Source: Myxococcales bacterium (GTDB taxonomy: Bacteria; Myxococcota_A; Polyangia; Nannocystales; Nannocystaceae). From it: 64,000 bases of DNA. The stretch is from the NCBI GenBank assembly GCA_020633315.1, contig JACKDV010000007.1, positions 124,001 through 188,000 of the forward strand. Direction: 5' to 3'. The notes under the pieces are model-generated. The model worked only from the letters and a program-made list of their open reading frames with translations, searched no databases and was not told the origin of the DNA. Shown one piece after another: positions 17,224 to 27,899 of the stretch; position 1 is the stretch's first letter, and each line of letters begins with the position of its first letter. Position numbers and translations under genes: made by a program.

Positions 17224-19473
17224 TCAGGGACGCAGCAGGGGATCGACCAGGGCGAGGCGTCGGCGTCGGGTCTGGTCGTCGGCCGGTCGGGTGCGCAGGG
17301 CTCGGGCCAGCTCGGCGAGCCGAGCCTCGTCCCCGGGGGCGCGCTCGCGGAGCATCGCGCGGATGAGCTGCTCCTCCACCAGGCCTCGCAGGGCCGGCTC
17401 GTCGAGGTCGGCCTCGTCGAGGGCTCGCTGCAGCGCCTCGCGGAGCGCCGCGGGACGGATGGGCTCGTGGTGCTCCAGCGCGCGCACGACCGCGAGGTGG
17501 GCGTGCACGTCGGTGGGCTCGAGCTGTCGCCACAGCCGAGCGTGATGCAGGGCGAGCGCCGGTCGCTCGAGCGCGAGGTTGGCCTCCACCAGCACGCGCA
17601 GGGGCTCGGGGGCCAGGGGCTCGGCGGCGGTCCGGGCTCGCGCGAGCGCGTCGGCGTGGCGCGGCGCGTGCTCGAGCAGGCCCTCGACCAGGAACGACCA
17701 CCCGGGTCCACCGGCCGGGGCCACGCGGGCCAGCTCGTCGGGCTCGTGGCGCTCGACCAGGTAGCGCACCAGCTCCGGGCTCGCGCGGTGGTGCAGGCAC
17801 TGGAGGGCCTCGGTGGTCGCACGTCGCTCGGCCGCCGGCTCGCCCCGGCCTCGCTCGGCGGCCGCGAGCAGCAGCCAGCCGTCGACCACCGCGGGCCGCA
17901 GGCGCACCGCGGCCTGGGCTCGGGTGCGGGCGGTGTCCCAGTCGCTGAGAGCGAGGGCTGCCCGGGCGCGTCGGCGATGCAGGCTCGCGTGCAGGGGGCG
18001 GGCCGCGACCTCGGCATCGGTGGCGGGAGCTCGGTCGAGATCGTCGCGGGTGCTGAGCGCGGCCCAGCTGCTCGGCAGCAGCAGCGGTGCCGGCAGGGCG
18101 AGCACCAAGAGGCCCACGATCGGCGTGCGGGGGAGCACCAGGCTCGGGCCGGGTCGCATGGGTGACAGCGCGCCCGCCAGCGCACAGGCCGGGGCGGCGA
18201 CGCCGAGGAACTCGAGCGAGAAGTCGGCCAGGCCCTGCATGGCCAGCGCGAGCAACCCGAGCAGCACGATGCGGCGCGCGGTCGCGTCGTCGTGCCGGCC
18301 CGCGCCGCGCATCGCCGAGATCCACCACGCGGGCAGGGCCACCAGCAGCACGCCCCCCACCAGGCCCCACTCCACCAGCATGGCCAGCGGCGCGCACTCG
18401 AGGTGGGAGATCCACACGGCGGAGGGCTCGGGATCGAAGGCCGCGAACACGTCCCCGAAGGCGCCTCGGCCGATGCCGGTGATCGGGGCGAGGTCGAGCA
18501 GCGGCAGCGAGCCCGCCATCATGCGCAGGCGCAGGGAGGTCGCGGGATCGAGGGCATCGCCGTCGAGCAGCGCGGCCAGCTCGTCCCACGCGCCCAGCAT
18601 GCCCAGGCCCGCGACCACGCCCACCAGCGTGGCCAGCCACGGCAGCGAGCGGGCGGGCCAGCGGCCCTTGCCGAGCGCATGGCGGGGGGCCGAGGCCACC
18701 GCGAGCCCGGCCGCCAGCGCACCCGCGACCGCGCCGGCGAGCAGGGCGGCCCGCGACATCGACAGCACCAGCGCGGCCAGCTGCAGCAGCAGGGCGATGC
18801 CCAGCACCAGGCGGGGCTCGAGCCGGGCCTCCTCGCGGCGGTGGGCCAGCGCCAGCCCCGAGGTGGCGAACAGCCCGAGCAGCAGCAGCCCCGACTGATG
18901 GTTGGGGTTGACGAAGGTGGCCAGCAGCGTGGCCTCGCGACCGGTGGTGGCGTGCCGGGCCTCGTAGAGCCCGTAGATGCGGTCCACGTGCAGGCCGTGC
19001 TGCACCAGCCCCACGATCGCCACCGCGGTGCCGGCCGCCGCGACCAGCCCGGCGGTGACTCGCCACGATCGCTGCGCACAGATCAGCACCAGCCCGCTCA
19101 GCGCGAGCAGGCGCAGGAGCTCCAGCGCGGTGTCGGCCGGGGTGGGGGAGAGGCTCGGCCACCCGCTGGCCTGCAGGCCCCCGGTGGCGTGCTCGACCCA
19201 GGCGTGCAGCCCGGGGGCGAGGGCCGCCCGCAGGCCCGGCAGCGGGAGCACCTGCACGAGCGTGGCCCCGGCGGCGAGCAGGCCGAGCCCGAGCGCGGTG
19301 GGGCGACGCAGCGGGGCGCCCCGGTGGCGGAGCAGGAGCAGCGCTGCGGCGACCACCAGCGCGAGCACGGGGATCGTCCAGGGCCACACCCCGCCGATCG
19401 CCAGTGGAGGCCCCACGATCGCCAGCCCCAGCAGGAAGCGGAGCCGGGGGAGGCGAGCGACGCGGGACGGCAT
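17224..19473 (-). CDS. O-antigen ligase/Wzy-like protein with C-terminal TPR-like region
   Basis: A 749-aa protein with about 10-12 membrane helices in the first 440 residues and a soluble Ala/Arg/Leu-rich helical region after about residue 460. The large periplasmic loop holds the FVNPNHQSGLLLL and SLPLLDLAPITGIGRGAFG segments typical of the WaaL/Wzy polymerase-ligase family (Wzy_C), which joins lipid-linked oligosaccharide units. The C-terminal third looks like TPR helices (LHRRRARAALALSDWDTART). The BY-kinase gene ends 15 nt upstream, so the two are in one operon. A fused TPR region may dock the polymerase to the export complex (inference). GAGG lies about 6 nt before the ATG at 19473. Confidence 0.87.
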   Translation of the reverse strand: MPSRVARLPRLRFLLGLAIVGPPLAIGGVWPWTIPVLALVVAAALLLLRHRGAPLRRPTALGLGLLAAGATLVQVLPLPGLRAALAPGLHAWVEHATGGLQASGWPSLSPTPADTALELLRLLALSGLVLICAQRSWRVTAGLVAAAGTAVAIVGLVQHGLHVDRIYGLYEARHATTGREATLLATFVNPNHQSGLLLLGLFATSGLALAHRREEARLEPRLVLGIALLLQLAALVLSMSRAALLAGAVAGALAAGLAVASAPRHALGKGRWPARSLPWLATLVGVVAGLGMLGAWDELAALLDGDALDPATSLRLRMMAGSLPLLDLAPITGIGRGAFGDVFAAFDPEPSAVWISHLECAPLAMLVEWGLVGGVLLVALPAWWISAMRGAGRHDDATARRIVLLGLLALAMQGLADFSLEFLGVAAPACALAGALSPMRPGPSLVLPRTPIVGLLVLALPAPLLLPSSWAALSTRDDLDRAPATDAEVAARPLHASLHRRRARAALALSDWDTARTRAQAAVRLRPAVVDGWLLLAAAERGRGEPAAERRATTEALQCLHHRASPELVRYLVERHEPDELARVAPAGGPGWSFLVEGLLEHAPRHADALARARTAAEPLAPEPLRVLVEANLALERPALALHHARLWRQLEPTDVHAHLAVVRALEHHEPIRPAALREALQRALDEADLDEPALRGLVEEQLIRAMLRERAPGDEARLAELARALRTRPADDQTRRRRLALVDPLLRP

Positions 19474-19488
19474 GGGATCCTCGCCTCG

Positions 19489-21717
19489 CTAGGCGGCGTC
19501 CACCCGCACGCCCGCGCTCTCGTCGGAGGAGTAGCCGCGCCCGTAGCCGCTGGCGCCGTAGGGATCGTGGCGGCGCTCGTCGACCTCGTTGAGCACCATG
19601 CCCAGCACGCGGGTGCCGGTGCGCCGCAGCAGCTCGAGGGTGCGCATGAGCTGGCCCTGGGTGGTCCGTCCCGCGCGAGGCACCAGCACCACGCCGTCCA
19701 CCGCTCGCGCGAGGATCAGCGGGTCGGCCACCGGCAGCACGGGCGGGCTGTCGAAGATCACCACGTCGTAGCGCTGGCGGAGCTGCTCGATCACGCGGCC
19801 CAGGGCCGAGGACTCGAGCAGCTCGGCCGGGTGCTCGGGCAGGGCCCCGCAGGGGATCACGTCGAGGCGCTCGTGGGCGCCGCCGGGAGCGTGCACGATG
19901 GCCTCGTCGAGCGGGGCCTCGCCGCGCAGCAGGGCCGACAGCCCCACCTCCGCCGCGGCGGCCGGCAATCCGAAGGTGGCGTGGAGCCGGGGCCTTCGCA
20001 TGTCGGCGTCGACGAGCACCACCTTCTTGTCGGCCTGGCACAGCGACAGGGCGAGGCTCATCGCCACCGAGCTCTTGCCCTCGCCGGGGCCCGGCGAGCT
20101 GATCATCAGGCAGGGGCGACCGTGGTTGCCCTGCACGAAGGCCAGCGAGGTCCGCACGCCGCGACAGCGCTCGGCCATCGGCGACGCGGGGAAGCGCTGT
20201 ACATAGAGGTCTCGCACCCGCTGGCGCTCCTCGTCGCTGCCCCGCAGCAGCGCCGGGTCGCCGCGCAGGGCGGGGAGCTGGCCGAGCACCGGCGGCGCGC
20301 CCTCGCCCAGCGCCCGCTCGAGATCGGGGACGCTGCGCAGTCGCTGGTCGCGGGCGTCGACCACCAGCGACAGCAGGAAGCCCAGCGCCAGGCCGAAGCC
20401 CGCGCCCAGGCCCAGGCCCACGCCGCGGTGGGGGAACGAGGCCACGGCCGGCACCGTGGCGCGGTCGAGCAGCGCCACGCCCTCGGCCTCCACGCGGTTG
20501 GTCAGCGCGATCTCGGTGTCGCGCCGGGCGACCATCAGGTACTCCTCCTCGGCGGTCCGGGCCTCGCGGGCCAGCTCGTGGTGGCGCTGCTCGAGGCTGC
20601 CCAGGTCGAGCGCCCGCCCCTGCTCGCGCTCGAGCGAGCGGTCGAGCTGCTGCTGGGTGCGGCGGGCCGCGGTCACGCGCGAGCCCAGCGAGGCGAGGCG
20701 GGCATCCACCTCGCGCCGGAGGTCGCGATCGGCCTCGGCGAGGCGCTCCCGGGCCTCGCGGTGCAGCGCGTGCTTGGGGCCGTACTCGATGTCGGCAGCC
20801 CGGAACGCGGCCTTGGCCTCGAGCTGCTCGCTGCGCAGGCGCTCGAGGGTGGGCTCCCCGTCGGCGAGCACCAGCAGGGCCGCGAGCAGATCGCCGTCCT
20901 GCCGGTGGCTCCGGGCCTGGGCCAGGGTGCTCTCGAGGGCGATGCGCTCGGCCTCGGCCTCCTTGGCTCGCGCCGACAGGGTCAGCACGTCCTGGGTGAT
21001 CACGTTCTGCCGATCGGCGAGCGAGACCGAGGTGACGCGGTTGTCGTCCTTGAAGCGCTGGAGCGCCTGCTCGGCTCGCTCGAGCCGCCCGCGCGCGGCC
21101 TGCCGCTCCTGGGCGAGGTTCTCCTCGGCCTGCCGACCCACGCTGCGCCGGCTCTTCCGCACGTGATCGAGGTAGGCATCGGCCAGCGCGTTGGCGAGAT
21201 CGCGGGCGCGCTCGGGGTCGGGGTGCTCGGCGGTGATCTCCACGATCCGCGAGCCCCGGACCTCCCGGACCGAGACCAGCCGCTGCAGCCGCTCGACCGC
21301 GTCGGCTCCCGGGGGCGCCGAGTGCAGCGGGCCATCGGCGTCGCGCAGCGCGTCGGGATCGTCGGCGAGCCCCAGCCGCTCCAGGGCGCCCTCGGCCACC
21401 GCCCGGCTCCCCATGATCGCGCGCTGGGTCTGGTAGTAGGCCTCGTAGTCGTCGCCGCGCAGCTGCCCCTCCTCGGCGACGCCCTGCACCTTGTCGAGCA
21501 CGCCGGGCCCGCCCTGGTGCAGGACGACCGAGGCCGAGGCCTCGTAGCGGGCGGGGATGAAGCGCAGCGCCAGGGCGGCCACGGCCACGCACAGGCCGGC
21601 GGTGGCCGCCCACACCAGCCATCGCCGCCGCAGCACGCCCATGAGGCGCACGAGCTGGGCGATGGCCTCGTGGGAGGCCTCGGTGCGCTCGGAGGACGGG
21701 GTCGAGGGCGAGCTCAT
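19489..21717 (-). CDS. Wzz-type polysaccharide co-polymerase / BY-kinase
   Basis: A 742-aa exopolysaccharide chain-length regulator fused to a tyrosine autokinase. An N-terminal membrane helix near residues 35-52, a long coiled-coil periplasmic segment and a second helix near 445-462 form the Wzz part. The cytoplasmic kinase has Walker A SSPGPGEGKSS at about 540-550, Walker A' VVLVDADMRRPRLH at about 566-579, and Walker B VVIFDSPPVLPVAD at about 652-665. The C-terminus holds a tyrosine cluster with Tyr720, Tyr725 and Tyr729, the usual autophosphorylation site. I chose the ATG at 21717 because upstream codons run into the divergent promoter shared with the WbaP-type gene. It is co-transcribed with the ligase-like gene downstream. 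Confidence 0.93.
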   Translation of the reverse strand: MSSPSTPSSERTEASHEAIAQLVRLMGVLRRRWLVWAATAGLCVAVAALALRFIPARYEASASVVLHQGGPGVLDKVQGVAEEGQLRGDDYEAYYQTQRAIMGSRAVAEGALERLGLADDPDALRDADGPLHSAPPGADAVERLQRLVSVREVRGSRIVEITAEHPDPERARDLANALADAYLDHVRKSRRSVGRQAEENLAQERQAARGRLERAEQALQRFKDDNRVTSVSLADRQNVITQDVLTLSARAKEAEAERIALESTLAQARSHRQDGDLLAALLVLADGEPTLERLRSEQLEAKAAFRAADIEYGPKHALHREARERLAEADRDLRREVDARLASLGSRVTAARRTQQQLDRSLEREQGRALDLGSLEQRHHELAREARTAEEEYLMVARRDTEIALTNRVEAEGVALLDRATVPAVASFPHRGVGLGLGAGFGLALGFLLSLVVDARDQRLRSVPDLERALGEGAPPVLGQLPALRGDPALLRGSDEERQRVRDLYVQRFPASPMAERCRGVRTSLAFVQGNHGRPCLMISSPGPGEGKSSVAMSLALSLCQADKKVVLVDADMRRPRLHATFGLPAAAAEVGLSALLRGEAPLDEAIVHAPGGAHERLDVIPCGALPEHPAELLESSALGRVIEQLRQRYDVVIFDSPPVLPVADPLILARAVDGVVLVPRAGRTTQGQLMRTLELLRRTGTRVLGMVLNEVDERRHDPYGASGYGRGYSSDESAGVRVDAA

Positions 21718-21851
21718 CGATTCCTCGTCCCTCCACGCCCGAGGGGCACCCCAGTTGACGAGAAAAAATCGGAGGAAACCGGGGGGAGCAGCGGACGTGT
21801 TTGGCCCTCGGAGCTCGGGGGATGGTCCCTGGGCCCGGCTGGAGATCGCCA

Positions 21852-23273
21852 ATGTCGAGACAGCTCGGCTTCGTCGTGCTCGATGCGCTGCTGGTCGCCC
21901 TCGCGATCGAGGCGGCGGCCCTGGTGGTGCGCACCTTCGTCCACCCCGCGGCCAGCTTCGGGCTGGAGGGCACCACCATCACCGCCTTCTCCGGGCTGCT
22001 GGCCGCGGTGGCCGGCGCCTACCTCTGTGGGCTGGACGACCCGGTCCAGCTCATCGACCGCAGCGCGGTCGTCCTGCGCGGCCTGGGGGTGGGCATCCTC
22101 TCCAGTCTGGGCATGCTGGTGGTGGGACACGCGGTGTGGCTGCAGGGCCCCGGGCGGATCGCCCTGGTGCTCACCGGCGTCGCCATCGCGGTGGCCGTGG
22201 TCGGGTGGCGCCTGGTCTACGCCAGCTTCCTCGAGCGCGGGCCTCGGGTGCCGGTGGTGGTGGTGGGTGACGGACCCTCCGAGCAGCGCTTCGCCCAGGC
22301 GCTGGGCACCCTGGTGCACACGCGCCTCTCGGTGGTCGGCCTGCTCCACGACGAGGAGGCCCCGCACCCGCGCCCCGGCTTCCGCGAGCCCGCCCCGCTC
22401 AGCGAGGAGCCCCGCTGTCCCGTCTGCGGGGGCACGGCGCCGCTGCCCGTGCTCGGCTCGCTGGGCGAGGCGGCCGAGCTGCTGCCCGCCCACGGCGTGG
22501 AGTGGGCGATCGTCCTCGACACCACCCCGGTCAGCGACCGGCGGGTGGCCGCGCTGTCGGCCCTGCAGGCGCGCGGGATCAAGATCACCACCGCGAGCAC
22601 GGTGTGGATGAACGCGGCGCGGCGGCTCCCCCTCGATCTGGTGGATGCGCGCTGGGTGCTCGGCGCCTTCGAGCAGATCGACAGGCTGGCCGTTCGCCGA
22701 CTCAAGCGGGCGCTCGACCTGATGGTGGCGATCTCCGGCCTGGCGGTCCTGGCCGCGCTGTGGCCCGCGCTGTGGCTGCTGGTGCGGCTGGACTCGCCCG
22801 GTCCCGTGCTCTTCGCCCAGCCCCGCGTGGGCTACCGCGGCGAGACCTTCCGCCTGTTCAAGGTGCGCACCATGGTGCACCAGCCCGCCGACGCTCCCGC
22901 CCGCTGGGCCCGGCCGGGCGACGCCCGGATCACCCGCGTGGGCGGGGTGCTGCGACGGCTGCGGATCGACGAGCTGCCCCAGCTGTTCAACGTGCTGCGC
23001 GGCGAGATGTCGCTGGTGGGCCCGCGCCCCGAGCAGCCCGCGATCGTGCAGGAGCTCCAGCGCCACATCGCCTTCTTCGACTATCGGCACCTGGTCAAGC
23101 CGGGGATCACCGGCTGGGCGCAGATCCACCAGGGCTACACCGCCTCGGTCGAGGCCTCCGCGGTCAAGCTCAGCTACGACCTCTACTACGTGGGGCGCCA
23201 CAGCCTGGTGATGGACCTCGACATCATGCTCCGCACCATCTTCGTGATGGCGGCTCGGATCGGCTCGCGCTGA
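21852..23273 (+). CDS. WbaP-type undecaprenyl-phosphate sugar transferase
   Basis: A 473-aa membrane enzyme that starts repeat-unit synthesis by moving a sugar-1-phosphate to undecaprenyl phosphate. Four N-terminal helices (to about 125) are followed by a Rossmann-like sensor domain (VPVVVVGDGPSEQRFAQ). A membrane helix at about 294-311 precedes the catalytic bacterial sugar transferase domain. Its motifs are FKVRTM at 336-341, RRLRIDELPQLFNVL at 368-382, MSLVGPRPE at 386-394 and KPGITGWAQ at 416-424. The sensor domain contains an unusual CxxC insertion (Cys189, Cys192), possibly metal- or redox-related. The start codon ATG at 21852 is shared as divergent promoter boundary with the BY-kinase gene. 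The GT4 gene follows after 6 nt. Confidence 0.93.
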   Translation: MSRQLGFVVLDALLVALAIEAAALVVRTFVHPAASFGLEGTTITAFSGLLAAVAGAYLCGLDDPVQLIDRSAVVLRGLGVGILSSLGMLVVGHAVWLQGPGRIALVLTGVAIAVAVVGWRLVYASFLERGPRVPVVVVGDGPSEQRFAQALGTLVHTRLSVVGLLHDEEAPHPRPGFREPAPLSEEPRCPVCGGTAPLPVLGSLGEAAELLPAHGVEWAIVLDTTPVSDRRVAALSALQARGIKITTASTVWMNAARRLPLDLVDARWVLGAFEQIDRLAVRRLKRALDLMVAISGLAVLAALWPALWLLVRLDSPGPVLFAQPRVGYRGETFRLFKVRTMVHQPADAPARWARPGDARITRVGGVLRRLRIDELPQLFNVLRGEMSLVGPRPEQPAIVQELQRHIAFFDYRHLVKPGITGWAQIHQGYTASVEASAVKLSYDLYYVGRHSLVMDLDIMLRTIFVMAARIGSR

Positions 23274-23279
23274 GGGCCC

Positions 23280-24423
23280 ATGGAGCGCCTGCGGATCGCC
23301 TTCGTGATCACCCGCTCCGACGCCGTCGGCGGGGCGCAGATCCACGTGCGCGACCTGGTGTGCGCGCTGCGGGAGCGGGGCCACGACGCGCGGGTGTGGG
23401 TGGGTGGCCACGGGCCCTTCGTGGACATGCTGCGCCAGCGTGGGGTGCCGGTGCGATCGCTCGAGCACATGGTGATGCCGATCGATCCCCGGGCCGACGC
23501 GCGGGGGAGCTGGGAGCTGCGACGAGAGCTCGCCGCCTTCGCTCCCGATCTGATCACCCTGCACAGCTCCAAGGCCGGGGTGCTCGGGCGCCTGGTGGGC
23601 GCCTCGCTGCGCGTGCCCGTGGTCTACACGGCGCACGGCTGGCCGTTCGTGGAGGGCGTGCCGCGGCGCTCGGCCGCGCTCTACCGCTGGGTCGAGCGCG
23701 GGCTGGCCCCGCTGGCGAGTCGCATCATCGTGGTGAGCGAGCACGACCGGCGGCTCGCCGAGCGGGCGCGGGTGGGCTCGGCCGCGGCGGTGGCCCGCGT
23801 GCACAACGGCGTGCGCGACGTGGGGCCTCGGCTGAGGGCGAAGCCGGGCGAGGGGCCGCCGCGCCTGGTGGTGGTGGCTCGCCTCGACGTGCCCAAGGAT
23901 CCCTTCACCCTGCTGCGGGCGCTCGACGGCCTGCGCGATCGAGCGTGGACTCTCGAGTGGATCGGCGACGGTCCGCGCCGCGAGCCGGCCGAGCGCCTGG
24001 TCGCGTCGCTGCGGCTGAGCGATCGCTGTCGCTTCGTGGGCGCCCGTGACGACGTGGCCGAGCGCCTGGCTCGGGCCAGCGTGCTGCTGCTGCCCACCGA
24101 TCGCGAGGGCCTGCCGCTGTGCGTGCTCGAGGCGATGCGCGCGGGCCTGCCCGTGGTGGCCAGCGCGGTGGGAGGGATTCCCGAGGCGGTGGTCGATGGG
24201 CACACCGGCGCGCTGGTGCCTCCCCGCGATCCGGCCGCCCTCTCGCGAGCCCTGGGCCCGCGGCTCGACGACCCCGGGCTGCGCGAGCGCGAGGGCGCGG
24301 CCGGGCGCTCGCGCTACGAGGCCGCCTTCTCCTTCGAGCGCCAGCTCGAGGCCACCCTCGAGGTCTATCGCGACGTGCTCGCCGGTCGTCCCCGCGTCGT
24401 CGGGGAGCCGTGGAGGATCGACG

Positions 24424-24437
<14 letters not shown>
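23280..24437 (+). CDS. glycosyltransferase family 4 protein
   Basis: A 385-aa GT-B fold glycosyltransferase, probably acting on lipid-linked sugars in the same repeat-unit pathway. N-terminal VITRSDAVGGAQIHVRDLV is the acceptor-domain loop. VVYTAHGWPFVEG and VSEHDRRLAER lie in the middle. The C-terminal donor-binding site has the E-x7-E signature in DREGLPLCVLEAMRAGLPVV, followed by the GGIPEAV loop. The length fits GT4. There are no membrane helices, so it is a peripheral cytoplasmic protein. It is translated right after the WbaP-type gene, and its last 14 nt overlap the start of the RCC1 lipoprotein gene, indicating one transcript and coupling. Confidence 0.93.
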
Positions 24438-26244
<1,807 letters not shown>

Positions 26245-26300
26245 GCCGCACCGCGGGCGCGACCGGACGCCGCCCCGCGGATTTGCGGTAGCATGGGCCC

Positions 26301-27773
26301 ATGCGACGGGGATTGGGGATCGGCGGGGTCCTTGGCTTGGCCATGATGACGGTGGTGGTGTCGCGCGCCGACGCGCTCACCCCACCGATCGCGGGGGCCG
26401 TGGCGTCCCCGGTGCCCGTGCCCGCTCCGTTCCCCGCCGGCAGCACCATTCGGATCCTCTCGGGCTACTCGCCCAGCGGGGGCTCGAGCCTGCACGCCGA
26501 CACCGACGCCTGCTGCAAGGCCAACGACTACTACGCCCTCGATCTGGTCTACGACGATCTGCCCAACTCCGGCCTGGGCGAGCCGATCGTCGCTCCCTTC
26601 GCAGGCGAGGTGGTCCGGGCGGGCTGGGCCACCTCGGGCTGGGCCAACTACGGGCAGCGCGTGATCCTGCGCCACGACCTCGGCGACGGCCACGTCTATC
26701 ACACGCTCTACGCCCACATGAACGCGATCGATCCCGCGGTGGTCGAGGGCGGGATGGTGGCGGCGGGGCAGGTGCTCGGCGAGCTGGGCCAGTCGTGCCA
26801 GGGCGCGCTGAGCTGCGGCTCGTTCTCCACGCCCCACCTGCACTGGGCGATGCACCGCGACAGCACCGTGGGGGGCTCGGGCACCGGCGGCTCCTACGGC
26901 GGCAACGCGGTCGTGCCCGAGCCGTTGTCGGGCTACGAGGACCTGGTGGCCGGGATGATCCTCGAGATCGGCGATCCGGTGTGCGGCGACGGGGTGTGCA
27001 ACGGGGCCGAGGACTCGGTGAGCTGCCCCGGCGATTGCCCCACCTGCCCCACGATCCCGCCGGCGGGGCGGACCATCGAGGAGACCGACCTCTGCTTCGT
27101 GCGCTCGGGCTCGCCGCAGTACTGGTACGACGCCAACGTGGGCAGCGCGGGCGCCCTGCTGTGGACCCACGCCGTCGACGCGGCGCAGGCCGACGACTCC
27201 GGGCGCTGGAACCTGGTGTTCGAGCAGGCCGGCAGCGCGCTGGTGGAGGCCTACGTGGAGCCCGGCTTCGCCGGCAGCGAGCAGGCGCGCTACGTGGTGC
27301 AGCACGCGGGGGGCAGCACCGACGTGGTCGTCGATCAGTCGAGCGCCAGCGGCTGGACCGAGCTGGGCACCTTCGACTTCACGGCGGGGGGCGAGCAGTG
27401 GGTGCGCCTCGACGACAACACCGGCGAGCCCTACTCGCAGATGCGGGTGCTGGTGTTCGACGCGCTGCGGGTGATGCCGCTGGGCGGAGGCACCGAGGAC
27501 ACCGGGGGCACCACCTCCACCAGCACCTCGGGCGGCGGCGAGGACACGGGACTCGACGACACCCTGGGTCCCGCCACGCTGGGCGGCGACGAGCTGGGCA
27601 GCGAGGGCTCCGGACCGGCCACCAGCGGCTACCTCACCGGCTTCGGCAGCCCGGCCGACGGCGACACGGGCTGTGCCTGTCGCGCGGGCACGCGCGGCTC
27701 CGGGGGCGTGGGCAGCGGGTGGTGGCTGCTCGGCGTGGTGCTGCTGCGGCTCCGTCGTCGTCGCGGCCGCTGA
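26301..27773 (+). CDS. M23-type peptidase with golvesin-like domain and MYXO-CTERM tail
   Basis: A 490-aa exported protein. A signal peptide ends near residue 25 (SRADA). An M23/LytM beta-sheet domain spans about 45-215, with candidate zinc ligands His65, Asp81 (YYALDLVYDD) and His181 in PHLHW, and catalytic His139 in YAHM. The first ligand lies in a variant loop, with Cys71-Cys72 next to it. A Cys-rich stretch at 231-250 leads to a golvesin C-terminal-like beta domain (FVRSGSPQYWYDANVG). The tail is a linker and then a Cys, a hydrophobic helix and an Arg-rich end (GWWLLGVVLLRLRRRRGR), which fits the MYXO-CTERM sorting signal. It is a likely surface-anchored peptidoglycan-active or binding protein in the polysaccharide locus. 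Confidence 0.88.
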   Translation: MRRGLGIGGVLGLAMMTVVVSRADALTPPIAGAVASPVPVPAPFPAGSTIRILSGYSPSGGSSLHADTDACCKANDYYALDLVYDDLPNSGLGEPIVAPFAGEVVRAGWATSGWANYGQRVILRHDLGDGHVYHTLYAHMNAIDPAVVEGGMVAAGQVLGELGQSCQGALSCGSFSTPHLHWAMHRDSTVGGSGTGGSYGGNAVVPEPLSGYEDLVAGMILEIGDPVCGDGVCNGAEDSVSCPGDCPTCPTIPPAGRTIEETDLCFVRSGSPQYWYDANVGSAGALLWTHAVDAAQADDSGRWNLVFEQAGSALVEAYVEPGFAGSEQARYVVQHAGGSTDVVVDQSSASGWTELGTFDFTAGGEQWVRLDDNTGEPYSQMRVLVFDALRVMPLGGGTEDTGGTTSTSTSGGGEDTGLDDTLGPATLGGDELGSEGSGPATSGYLTGFGSPADGDTGCACRAGTRGSGGVGSGWWLLGVVLLRLRRRRGR

Positions 27774-27788
27774 GCCCCGGCTCGCGCG

Positions 27789-27878
27789 CTACGGGCATAC
27801 GCCCGGCACGAGCACCAGCTCGTTGCCCTCGATCACCACCTCGGGGAGCACACACAGGCCGCCGGGGCAGTCGGAGTC
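27789..27878 (-). pseudogene. 3' remnant of a Cys-containing protein
   Basis: On the minus strand an open stretch of about 30 codons reads DSDCPGGLCVLPEV then VIEGNELVLVPGVCP and stops at 27789-27791. The pattern SDCPGGLCV is the typical end of Cys-rich secreted proteins in this group. There is no start codon or upstream part, because the ligase gene's stop (27900-27902) interrupts the frame a few codons before. It appears to be the 3' end of a lost gene. Confidence 0.5.
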
Positions 27879-27899
27879 GCGCGCGGGAGGAGCGTGGGC

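Noticed and set aside
21755..21760. TTGACG as a -35 box between the BY-kinase and WbaP-type genes
   Set aside because: No -10-like hexamer is found at 16-18 nt, so a promoter could not be supported.
16919..21982. Very long open frame on the minus strand (about 1.7 thousand codons)
   Set aside because: It is an Arg/Ala/Pro-rich shadow of the O-antigen-ligase and BY-kinase genes in another frame. No domain pattern is seen in it.
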